From an uncultured Odoribacter sp. (lineage in GTDB: Bacteria > Bacteroidota > Bacteroidia > Bacteroidales > Marinifilaceae): 30,959 nucleotides of DNA. Below are positions 1 to 7,103 of the stretch, piece after piece; the stretch's first letter is position 1; each line of letters begins with the position of its first letter. The notes beneath the pieces were generated by a model. That model did not search any database, was not told the origin of the DNA, and saw nothing but the letters and a program-made list of their open reading frames with translations. The stretch is taken from positions 1-30,959 of the forward strand of contig UQTM01000038.1 in NCBI GenBank assembly GCA_900544025.1. The letters run 5' to 3'. Both the position numbers and the translations under genes were made by a program.

Positions 1-360
1 CAAATTTATAATTTTTTGCTGCTCCTCTGTGCAAAAACGCTTAGAATCCAATATTTTATCCGCTAAACAACAAACTATCAAAAATTTCAATCCGATACTT
101 CTTTGCCTCTTTTTTATTTGGCCAAGAAACTCTATTTGATACAATGATAAAAGTTCAAAATTATTTCTGCACATTCTTTGCAAATTAAACTCATATTTTT
201 TTTCTATTCCGTTCAATAACTCAAGAAGCTTTTCTGTCTCTTCATCCATTTTACAAAAAGTATGATTCTCACACCATAAATTAGCTTTTTCCCATTGCTC
301 CTTATTTTTTACTAAAAAATTTTCATACAAAAAGTCATAATATTTTTTTTCACTAATCAT
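1..360 (-). CDS. Unknown protein, N-terminal part, runs off the left edge
   Basis: The minus strand is open from an ATG at 360 to base 1 with no stop, giving at least 120 residues. The start overlaps the stop of the upstream gene by 8 bases (ATGATTAG), so the two genes are probably translationally coupled. The visible part is mostly helical and charged, starts MISEKKYYDFLYENF and carries several cysteines (around residues 31, 37, 70, 97-98 and 110). It has no signal peptide. A short hydrophobic helix ending in a LADKILD stretch faintly resembles helices of class I isoprenoid synthases, but I could not confirm any such motif. GC content is very low and unlike everything right of 1321. Function unknown. 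Confidence 0.6.
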   Translation of the reverse strand, partial: MISEKKYYDFLYENFLVKNKEQWEKANLWCENHTFCKMDEETEKLLELLNGIEKKYEFNLQRMCRNNFELLSLYQIEFLGQIKKRQRSIGLKFLIVCCLADKILDSKRFCTEEQQKIINL

Positions 361-1270
361 TTTCTTCTCCAATTAAAAATACAGAATTAACATCATCATT
401 CCATATATTATAAAAAACATTTTGGAAATGCTGATACAAATTCTCTTGCATATTGCGAAATATATAAAAACTTGGTCTTTCTTTTTTTTCTATTATATAA
501 GGAGAATATAAGTCAATTTTCATATAGTCCATTTCTTTTTCTTCAAATTTTACAATCATAATTGCATATGGTAATACAACTTCTGTCATTTTTACATGTA
601 TATGTCTTTTTGCAACTTTCTTTGATATTTGCTCAAGAAACGTAATTGTACGCTGAATCAACTGTTTTTTTACTATATATCTATGCTCAAAATTTTCCTT
701 AAATTTACATGCATCCAATTCTGCTTTGCTCTCTGGTTTTTCAATAATAATTTCTAAATTTAAATTCTTTTCGTTATTCTTTTTCTTTTGTTCAATAATC
801 TCCTCCAATAGTGTTATATTTTGTTCGTTTTTTTTCAATAAACTGTTTCCATTTATGCAAACCATTTGAATTGCCTTCGCATGTACCAGTTTTTCCACAA
901 GATTTTTTCTGTCTTCATCCATCTTTTCCCGTAAATTCATGCAAATATTAAGCCTAAATTCATCTTTTTTATCTGAAAATTGTTTCTGATGCTGCTTTAA
1001 TCGTTCTGCATCAATATCTGGAAGCATATGATTTTCCGATACAATATAATACAATAATTCTGACAATACATATTTATTCTCATATTTTTCTAATTGCAAC
1101 AATAATATTTCTTTAACTCCATTCGGAATAAACATGTTCTTTTTCAGCAAAAGTTTTTTATCTTTAAGAATATATTTCAAATCTTCCTTCATAATATTAT
1201 CTTCTATATCCTGAATTCCATCTTCCCGAATACAAAAAAATTTATTTTTTTCTTTTTGATACAAACACAA
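353..1270 (-). CDS. Unknown AT-rich protein, possibly N-terminally truncated
   Basis: The ORF gives 305 residues from a TTG at 1270, but the frame stays open to 1339. The AT-rich coding sequence continues in frame (NIAFYKPCVTFQYFYNK) to about 1321, where DNA composition changes abruptly. The true N-terminus has therefore probably been lost at that boundary, and the TTG is unlikely to be the native start; an internal ATG lies at 1192. The N-terminal half is helical and lysine/glutamate-rich. The C-terminal half has the pattern INGNSLL, then a hydrophobic strand ending in EKP, then LPYAIMIV, a DLYSPYI segment and HFQNVFYNIW. That pattern resembles phospholipase-D-like effector domains appended to some bacterial regulators; this is a weak resemblance from memory. 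The next gene overlaps its stop by 8 bases. AT-rich codon use suggests foreign origin or a chimeric join. Confidence 0.5.
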   Translation of the reverse strand: MCLYQKEKNKFFCIREDGIQDIEDNIMKEDLKYILKDKKLLLKKNMFIPNGVKEILLLQLEKYENKYVLSELLYYIVSENHMLPDIDAERLKQHQKQFSDKKDEFRLNICMNLREKMDEDRKNLVEKLVHAKAIQMVCINGNSLLKKNEQNITLLEEIIEQKKKNNEKNLNLEIIIEKPESKAELDACKFKENFEHRYIVKKQLIQRTITFLEQISKKVAKRHIHVKMTEVVLPYAIMIVKFEEKEMDYMKIDLYSPYIIEKKERPSFYIFRNMQENLYQHFQNVFYNIWNDDVNSVFLIGEEND

Positions 1271-1320
1271 TTTATTATAAAAATATTGAAATGTAACACA
1301 TGGTTTATAAAAAGCTATAT

Positions 1321-1472
1321 TTCCACGCCCTCCGGACTGTCAGCCTGCCTTTAAGCCGGAAGACACTTTATATCCTTCCGGGTCACCGCCCGACGGGACA
1401 TCCCCCCGCTTTCCCATTGTTCTTAACACGAATCCGGTAAACGGCAGGGGAATCCCCGAACCCAACGGATTT
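1321..1472. other. Spacer right of the composition boundary
   Basis: About 150 bases lie between the AT-rich block and the stop of the amidase gene at 1473. They are GC-rich, like the DNA to the right. The only structure seen is a 7-bp inverted repeat (CCGGAAG at 1356-1362 and CTTCCGG at 1375-1381) with no T-tract, so it is at best a weak terminator for the amidase operon. No gene is supported here. Confidence 0.4.
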
Positions 1473-2549
1473 TCAATGGGCGGGTACAGACTCGAACAGG
1501 AATTTAAAAGGCTTGCTTTCCTTGAAATCGGCCGCCGTATCCCCGGCATAGATTTCGCCGTTCACCAAAGAAAGTTTCCGTACCGGAGCACCTTCCCGGA
1601 AATCCATTTTGTTCAGGTTCACCCAAAACACATTGGGAGTCAGCGTCGTTTCAAAATAATACACCTTGTTTTTCTGATCGGATACCGACCGCCAACGGGT
1701 AGATGAAATATTCGGCTGTCCTTCTACGGAAATTCCTAAAGGAACGGACACGTTCGAGTCTACTTTCCGCATCCCTCTAACCCCCCCCGCCACAGCCCTA
1801 TGCGGATCGGAGGTCTGAGGTATCGCATTGATATAAAAAGAAGCCCTCACAAAACGGTCGGAAGCCCGGTTTGTTCCCGGCAGCATCACCAATCCGCCGA
1901 TCTGCTGCCAATAATCGTCTAAAGTCATCTGCTTGGAATAAACGGGCGAATTGGTCATCACCTGACATTCCCGCCCTTCGTGAATCACCAGCTTCCCGCC
2001 GATATATTCAAAGATGGCACTGTTTCCGGTAGCGTCCGAAATCGACAGGTGCATGGTCGATTTCGCCCCGTTCGGCATATCCGGGGCATCGATGCGGAAA
2101 GTTTCCTTTTTCAGTTCAGCCACCGCCTCTTCCACCGTTGCAAAATTATCCAACACATATTGTGTCCAGACACTGATTCCCAATACCGGACGGGTATCGC
2201 CGGAACGAATATAATCCGATTCCGCCAGGTAAAGCAAATTCGCCACCAATCCCTTCTCGTTCATCCCGTCCGAAGTACCGATATCATACCCGGCAGCGAT
2301 CACACTGCCGTACTTCGATTTCCAATGCAGGGTATTGCCTTTGTCGGCCCCGGCACGTTCCATCCCTCTGGGAAAAAGATAAAGATTCGTTTGAATGTCC
2401 TCCCGCCAATCCATGGTGCGCCCTGTCACAACCATATTTTCGGGACCAAGATATACCGCCCGGGTACAAGCTTCCGAAGGAAGCCCGCCCAACGATAACA
2501 ATCCGGCAAGACCGGAAATACAGAATACCGCTGTTTTTTTCATCCTCAT
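1473..2549 (-). CDS. Choloylglycine hydrolase family amidase (bile salt hydrolase / penicillin V acylase type)
   Basis: This is a 358-residue Ntn hydrolase of the linear amide C-N hydrolase family, which cleaves the amide of conjugated bile salts or penicillin V. Residues 1-27 form a signal peptide ending SEA, and cleavage would expose Cys28 as the N-terminal nucleophile. Arg44 and Asp47 follow at +16 and +19, the spacing of the catalytic Arg and Asp in characterised bile salt hydrolases. An MTNSP segment supplies the family Asn, and an SDRFVRASFY segment the family Arg. The enzyme should be periplasmic. The start may be ATG 2549 or the MKK ATG at 2543. It lies 71 bases downstream of an NCS2 permease on the same strand, with no terminator seen, so the two may be co-transcribed. 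Substrate preference cannot be read from sequence. Confidence 0.88.
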   Translation of the reverse strand: MRMKKTAVFCISGLAGLLSLGGLPSEACTRAVYLGPENMVVTGRTMDWREDIQTNLYLFPRGMERAGADKGNTLHWKSKYGSVIAAGYDIGTSDGMNEKGLVANLLYLAESDYIRSGDTRPVLGISVWTQYVLDNFATVEEAVAELKKETFRIDAPDMPNGAKSTMHLSISDATGNSAIFEYIGGKLVIHEGRECQVMTNSPVYSKQMTLDDYWQQIGGLVMLPGTNRASDRFVRASFYINAIPQTSDPHRAVAGGVRGMRKVDSNVSVPLGISVEGQPNISSTRWRSVSDQKNKVYYFETTLTPNVFWVNLNKMDFREGAPVRKLSLVNGEIYAGDTAADFKESKPFKFLFESVPAH

Positions 2550-2620
2550 ATCGTTTTATGTTTACTAAGAATCGGTTACGAAAAAAACAGCCGGGAGTTT
2601 CAATGGATCGGGGAAATATG

Positions 2621-3910
2621 TCAGACATTCCGCTTTTCAGCCTTCGGCCTGCGAAAAACACCGTGTTCCAGCAACAGCACGGTAATCACCCCCATCACAA
2701 AACCGTTTCCCACGATCGGGCGGATCAGGGCAGGGATATGGCCGATCGCTTCGGCTGGAGCGAAAGAAAGCAGCAAAGCCACCATTAAAGGCAAACCCAC
2801 CGTCAGTCCCCCGTTGAAATCGGGCACCACGCTTTCGCGCGCCAGCAACTGCACTCCGGCGGAGAGCTGCGACGACATCAGGTAGAGCAACACCGCTCCC
2901 ATCACCACACCGGGCACGGCATTCAGCAGATAGACGAAACCGGGAAAGAAAGCACAGGCCAGCAAGCCCAGCCCGGCAGGAATCAGGGTATAGCGGGAAC
3001 CGCAGCCCGTGGCGGCAATGATCCCCGGACTCATCGAATAGTCCACAGGCCCCACCACGCCCACCAATCCGGACACCACATTGGCAATCCCGGTCAATCC
3101 CACGCCCCGGGTAGTCCGTTTTCCCAACCTATCGGCCCCAAGCATGCCGCCCACCGCCTGGATGGAACCCAATTCGTTGATAAGCAAAGCTAAATAGCAA
3201 AATATAAAAGCAAAGATCGTTCCGGTGTCGAAATCCAGCGGAAAATTAAAAAATTCCGGTTTTGCAGCAGATGCCAAAGGCGGCAGGGACGGAAAACCTC
3301 CGGCGGCAAAATACCCCACGCTTCCCACCAGCAGGGCAAGCAGGACGACCGTAGATTTCCATATTCCCGGCAACCGGTGATTGGCAACGGTCATCGCCAG
3401 CACCAGCCCCAAAGCAAAAAACAAATGGAATAAAACCCGTCCCGGCTCGGAAAAAACCAGTTTCAGGATCACCGGGGCAAGGGTAAAGGCTATCAGGCAA
3501 AGAATCACCACAATGATGCGGGGCGTAAAGATAAATTGCAGCTTCGACAGCCAGCCCGTGAACGCCAGCAACATCAGTAAAACCCCTCCGGCGAAAATGC
3601 CCGTATAGATAGCCCCGGTTCCGGCGGACAATGCCGCCAGCACACCGATCAGTAAGACCGACGCAGGCCCGATCACCAGCGGCAGCCGGGGGCCCCAAAG
3701 CACCTGCACGATCATGGTAATCCCCATCACTCCGAACAATTTCTGTATATAAAAAATCTGTGCTCCGGTATCTTCAAAATGAAGCTTAGCGACAATAATC
3801 CCCAGGATCATCACGCAGGGCAAAGACACGATCCACCATTGCAAACCGTAAAGCAGCCAGGGCAGCAAGCCGGGCTTATCGTTCAATCCGTATCTCATTT
3901 TATTTACCAT
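2621..3910 (-). CDS. NCS2 family nucleobase (uracil/xanthine-type) permease
   Basis: This 429-residue inner-membrane protein has about 12-14 hydrophobic segments and belongs to the nucleobase:cation symporter-2 family. The diagnostic region is complete: NELGSIQAVGGMLG, then LGKRTTRGVGLTGIANVVSGL and a GPVDYSMSPGIIAATGCGSR segment that forms part of the substrate and cation site. The mid-protein LINELGS replaces the more usual E-x-x-G-D of uracil permeases, so the ligand (uracil, xanthine, urate or another) is open. The start is ATG 3910, with a second ATG at 3898 (MRYGLN) possible. A TAAGTTTG -7-like box lies on the minus strand at 3922-3929, close to the start. It heads a likely two-gene unit with the secreted amidase and is divergent from the MGMT-like gene. 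Confidence 0.85.
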   Translation of the reverse strand: MVNKMRYGLNDKPGLLPWLLYGLQWWIVSLPCVMILGIIVAKLHFEDTGAQIFYIQKLFGVMGITMIVQVLWGPRLPLVIGPASVLLIGVLAALSAGTGAIYTGIFAGGVLLMLLAFTGWLSKLQFIFTPRIIVVILCLIAFTLAPVILKLVFSEPGRVLFHLFFALGLVLAMTVANHRLPGIWKSTVVLLALLVGSVGYFAAGGFPSLPPLASAAKPEFFNFPLDFDTGTIFAFIFCYLALLINELGSIQAVGGMLGADRLGKRTTRGVGLTGIANVVSGLVGVVGPVDYSMSPGIIAATGCGSRYTLIPAGLGLLACAFFPGFVYLLNAVPGVVMGAVLLYLMSSQLSAGVQLLARESVVPDFNGGLTVGLPLMVALLLSFAPAEAIGHIPALIRPIVGNGFVMGVITVLLLEHGVFRRPKAEKRNV

Positions 3911-3949
3911 TTTTCAGTAAGCAAACTTACGATATAAAATCGTATTTTC

Positions 3950-3957
3950 TATATTTG
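3950..3957 (+). promoter_or_regulatory. -7 box (TATATTTG) for the MGMT-like gene
   Basis: The octamer matches the Bacteroidota -7 consensus TAnnTTTG and lies about 50 bases before the ATG at 4008. No clear TTTG -33 element lies 19-20 bases upstream. Transcription starting near 3964 would exclude the longer GTG-started version of the downstream ORF. Confidence 0.5.
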
Positions 3958-4007
3958 TGCTCCGCTCTTTTCCCCGGGAAAGAAAGGCTCAACGAACGAA
4001 AAACAGG

Positions 4008-4319
4008 ATGATACACGCCACCGCCCGGGAATTTTATCCCGAAGTTTACGACATTGTCCGGCAGATCCCGGAAGGCAACGTCATGACTTACGGACAGATC
4101 GCCCGCTTGCTGGGACGCCCGCAAAATTCCCGTCTGGTGGGGCAAGCCCTGCAAAACGTGCCGCAAACCCTTTGCCTGCCCTGTCACCGGGTGGTAAACA
4201 GCCAGGGACGCACCGCTCCCGGCTGGGAAGAGCAAAAAAGCCTGCTTGCCGCCGAAGGGGTAAGTATCAAAACCAACGGTTGTGTCGATTTGAAAAAACA
4301 CCAATGGAATTTAATCTAA
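4008..4319 (+). CDS. MGMT-like DNA-binding domain protein with active-site Cys
   Basis: Read from ATG 4008 (preceded by ACAGG), this is a 103-residue protein consisting only of the C-terminal DNA-binding/active-site domain of O6-alkylguanine-DNA alkyltransferases. Visible motifs are PEGNVMTYGQIA (helix-turn-helix), RLVGQAL with the putative arginine finger, and LPCHRVV with Cys59. The cysteine is intact; alkyltransferase-like proteins (ATL) replace it with Trp or another residue, so true alkyl transfer is possible despite the missing N-terminal domain. The frame extends upstream to a GTG at 3957, but that lies inside a promoter-like box and lacks family similarity. The protein probably acts on alkylated guanine in DNA. 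A second, larger MGMT lies at 25619. Confidence 0.85.
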   Translation: MIHATAREFYPEVYDIVRQIPEGNVMTYGQIARLLGRPQNSRLVGQALQNVPQTLCLPCHRVVNSQGRTAPGWEEQKSLLAAEGVSIKTNGCVDLKKHQWNLI

Positions 4320-4423
4320 AGAATAATCGATTTCGGGAAACCATGAAAAACAAACGGCTTTCGGCTTCCGTAAGGATAAAAACACTCATTATTAAAAACA
4401 ACTAATCATTAAAAAGTAAAACC

Positions 4424-4936
4424 ATGAAAAAACTGATCGTTCCCATACTTCTATTATTGTCCCTTAACCTGAGCCTTCGTGCCGAAGACAATGGTACTCT
4501 GGTTAAAACAGGACAGCAAGTCCCCGCCTTCACCGTGAAAATGTTCGACGGCACGACGGTGAACATTCAAGACCTGAAAGGCAAAGTGGTGCTGGTGAAT
4601 TTCTGGGCCACCTGGTGTCCTCCGTGCCGCCAGGAACTGACCCGCGTACAGAAAGATATAATCGACCGCTTCAAAGGCAGGGATTTCGTCTTCCTGCCGA
4701 TATCCCGCCAGGAAAAATACGAAACGGTAAAGGCATTCCGCGAAAAGACCGGATACACTTTCCCCATGGGCTTAGACACCGACCGTAAAGTGTTCTCCCT
4801 GTTCGCCACCGAATCGATCCCCCGCAATTTCCTGATCGGTAAAGACGGCAAAATCGTATTTATGGAGATAGGTTACAGCGAAGAATCGTTTCAAAAACTG
4901 ATACAGGAGATCGAAAAAGCCTTAAAAGCGAATTGA
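4424..4936 (+). CDS. TlpA/ResA-like secreted thioredoxin-fold protein
   Basis: This 170-residue protein has a signal peptide (residues 1-20, cut near LRA-ED) and a TlpA/AhpC-TSA-type thioredoxin fold. The catalytic motif is WCPPC (Cys65 and Cys68), preceded by VLVNFWAT and followed by the cis-proline region SIPRNFLIGKDGKIV. Such proteins act in the periplasm as disulfide reductants, for example in cytochrome c maturation, or in thiol stress. The partner here is unknown because no cytochrome gene is adjacent. It is 104 bases downstream of the MGMT-like gene and is followed by a strong terminator, so it ends that transcription unit. Confidence 0.9.
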   Translation: MKKLIVPILLLLSLNLSLRAEDNGTLVKTGQQVPAFTVKMFDGTTVNIQDLKGKVVLVNFWATWCPPCRQELTRVQKDIIDRFKGRDFVFLPISRQEKYETVKAFREKTGYTFPMGLDTDRKVFSLFATESIPRNFLIGKDGKIVFMEIGYSEESFQKLIQEIEKALKAN

Positions 4937-4949
4937 CCTCACACCTATA

Positions 4950-4993
4950 AACGACGGGCAAGGGACACCGACCTTTGCCCGTCGTTTTTTTCT
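4950..4993 (+). terminator. Intrinsic terminator after the thioredoxin gene
   Basis: A stem ACGACGGGCAA..GG pairs with CC.TTTGCCCGTCGT across an 8-base loop, with one bulged A, and runs directly into TTTTTT at the 3' side. Confidence 0.9.
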
Positions 4994-5076
4994 CCGGACA
5001 GGCGGGCCGTTTTGCAAGGTAGCAAGGCCGTAGAAATAAAAATCAATCCTTATTCCACTTTTTTAAATTAATTTCA

Positions 5077-5084
5077 TATATTCG
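5077..5084 (+). promoter_or_regulatory. Possible -7 box (TATATTCG) for the acyltransferase gene
   Basis: The octamer differs from TAnnTTTG by one base. It lies about 100 bases before ATG 5183 and downstream of the previous terminator. No clear -33 element is seen. Confidence 0.3.
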
Positions 5085-5182
5085 CAGACTTGCAGGGGAA
5101 AACTGCCTAAAAACCATTCCGGGCGTGTAAGAAACAAAATACATTTAAATAGCTTTAAGTACAAAACTATAATAATAAACGT

Positions 5183-6313
5183 ATGTCAAAAATTTCAGCA
5201 GCAGCATTTACAGATACCAAACCGCATTACGATATACTCGATGGATTACGTGGAGTGGCGGCACTCATGGTTGTATTTTTTCACCTATTCGAAGCCTATG
5301 CCACCAGCCACATCGACCAGCGAATCAATCACGGATACCTGGCCGTCGATTTTTTCTTTATCCTGTCCGGTTTCGTTATCGGCTATGCCTACGACGACCG
5401 ATGGAAAAAGATGACGATAAAAGAGTTTATCAAGCGCAGGTTTATCCGTTTGCATCCGATGGTGGTGATCGGGGCCGTGATCGGGGCCGTGATGTTCTAT
5501 TTCCAAGGTTGCTCCGTTTGGGACGTATCGAAAGTATCGGTTACGATGCTCATCGTAGCCACTCTGATGAATGCCTGCCTGATCCCGGCAACACCCGGTT
5601 TCGAAATCCGGGGAGTTACCGAAATGTTCCCTCTGAACGGTCCGAGCTGGTCGTTATTTTATGAATACATCGGCAACATCTTATATGCGCTCTTCATCCA
5701 CAAGCTTGCAACAAAAGCCCTCTCTGTATTGGTCTTACTTGCGGGGTGCGGCCTGGCGGCATTTGCTATCTGGGGGCCGTACGGCGATATATGTGTCGGA
5801 TTCTCCCTGACAGGAGATAATATACTCGGCGGCTCTCTACGCTTATTGTTTTCGTTCTCGGCCGGACTGCTGTTGTCCCGCATATTCAAACCCACCCACA
5901 TAAAAGGGGCTTTTTGGATATGCAGTATGGCTATTGTTATCCTACTGGCAGTGCCGCGAATCGGCGGAAGTGAAAATTTGTGGATGAACGGCCTATACGA
6001 TACCGTATGCTTTGCTCTGTTTTTCCCGGTCATCGTCTATCTCGGAGCATCCGGGAAAACAACGGACAAAACCACTGCCCGCATCTGTAAATTCATGGGA
6101 GATATATCGTACCCTCTGTATATGGTGCACTATCCCTTTATTTATTTGTACTATGCCTGGGTTAAAAACGAGAATCTCACGTTCGAACAATCTTTACCCG
6201 GAGCCATAGCCCTTGTGATCGGAAGTATCATACTGGCTTATCTATGCCTGAAACTGTATGACGAACCGGTGCGCAGATTTTTGTCGAAACACTTTTTGCG
6301 TGCAAAAAAATAA
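5183..6313 (+). CDS. Acyltransferase 3 family membrane protein (OafA/YrhL-like)
   Basis: This 376-residue integral membrane protein has about 10 hydrophobic helices. The N-terminus shows the family signature LDGLRGVAALMVVFFH, with Arg23 and His34 in the R-x10-H arrangement that is catalytic in acyltransferase-3 proteins, then AVDFFFILSGFVI. These enzymes move acetyl or other acyl groups from the cytoplasmic side onto surface glycans or lipids. The acceptor here is unknown because no polysaccharide genes are adjacent. The C-terminal SYPLYMVHYPFIYLYY helix is also typical. It is a single-gene unit between two terminators. Confidence 0.88.
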   Translation: MSKISAAAFTDTKPHYDILDGLRGVAALMVVFFHLFEAYATSHIDQRINHGYLAVDFFFILSGFVIGYAYDDRWKKMTIKEFIKRRFIRLHPMVVIGAVIGAVMFYFQGCSVWDVSKVSVTMLIVATLMNACLIPATPGFEIRGVTEMFPLNGPSWSLFYEYIGNILYALFIHKLATKALSVLVLLAGCGLAAFAIWGPYGDICVGFSLTGDNILGGSLRLLFSFSAGLLLSRIFKPTHIKGAFWICSMAIVILLAVPRIGGSENLWMNGLYDTVCFALFFPVIVYLGASGKTTDKTTARICKFMGDISYPLYMVHYPFIYLYYAWVKNENLTFEQSLPGAIALVIGSIILAYLCLKLYDEPVRRFLSKHFLRAKK

Positions 6314-6350
6314 TCGCCGCTAAACTTCCAAAGTTCCGGCTTCCTCTTAC

Positions 6351-6394
6351 AATAAAACCTTACCCAAAAAGAAAAAAGGGTAGGGTTTTATTAT
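6351..6394. terminator. Bidirectional intrinsic terminator
   Basis: A 15-bp stem (AATAAAACCTTACCC at 6351-6365 with GGGTAGGGTTTTATT at 6378-6392, one wobble pair) encloses an A-rich loop. A-rich and T-rich arms flank the GC core on both sides. It sits between a plus-strand gene and converging minus-strand genes, so it can serve both. Confidence 0.85.
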
Positions 6395-6512
6395 TCCGTA
6401 TATTTTTCCGGACACTTCCTAAACCGGAAACACAAGCCTTTCCGGCATACCGGATGTGTGGAAGCCGGGAACGGTGGACGGACAAACGCGTTTTTCCATA
6501 ACCGTCTATTTT

Positions 6513-7103
6513 TCAGACAGACAAGCCTGCCAATTCCCTCCGGCACATCTCCTGGACTTCCGGGAAAAATTCCCTGAACAAAGCCTGCCACTCTTCCCGG
6601 TGCTGTTGCAGATATGCCACGGCTTCCGGAGGGGAAACCTGCAAATTACGGTAAGTCACCATGATCTCCAGCGATTGCCGGATTCCTTCCGGCGAAGCAT
6701 AGCGTCCGAGGCGGTTTGTCAGGATAAAATGCCATAAAAAGCCCCGGATTCTATCCGGCAAATGGAAATAATTCCTGACCATCGCCCCATAAAAGCCCCA
6801 CGCAAAACCCTGCAAAGGCATCCCGGCATAAGCCCGGAAATCCACCGCCAGAAAATAATCGAAGAAGATATCGGTTACAACGGCCGAATACCGACCGAAA
6901 TAAGGGCGTCCCAAACCGACCGCTTCCTTTACGGCAGGATGACGGTCGGCGAAATCGTCGATTTTCCGGTGCAGCAAAATGCCCTCCCGGAAACCGGACG
7001 GATACCGCTTATACGCCTCGCCTTTCACGGCATCCCCGATAAAATTACCGATCTGCACCCGGCGGTCGCTCCCGGACAAAAAGATATGTGCCAGATAATT
7101 CAT
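6513..7103 (-). CDS. acpH: Acyl carrier protein phosphodiesterase (DUF479)
   Basis: This 196-residue protein matches the DUF479/AcpH family, which removes the 4'-phosphopantetheine group from acyl carrier protein. Motifs are NYLAHIFLSG at the N-terminus, IGNFIGDAVKG, GILLHRKIDDFAD, and RYSAVVTDIFFDYFLA. The His and Asp residues in these blocks are those expected to bind the metal in this HD-like fold. The start ATG overlaps the stop of the upstream dehydrogenase by 4 bases (ATGA), so translation is probably coupled. Why an ACP-recycling enzyme should be coupled to a 2-hydroxyacid dehydrogenase-like protein is not obvious. Confidence 0.88.
   Translation of the reverse strand: MNYLAHIFLSGSDRRVQIGNFIGDAVKGEAYKRYPSGFREGILLHRKIDDFADRHPAVKEAVGLGRPYFGRYSAVVTDIFFDYFLAVDFRAYAGMPLQGFAWGFYGAMVRNYFHLPDRIRGFLWHFILTNRLGRYASPEGIRQSLEIMVTYRNLQVSPPEAVAYLQQHREEWQALFREFFPEVQEMCRRELAGLSV

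Noticed and set aside
1340..1549. A 69-residue minus-strand frame overlapping the amidase 3' end
   Set aside because: It lies out of frame over the end of a clear gene, is rich in Pro/Ser/Gly from GC-rich DNA, and has no start signal.
3957..4007. GTG-started longer MGMT-like protein
   Set aside because: The GTG lies within the -7 box, and the extra residues are not family-like; ATG 4008 has a better ribosome binding context.
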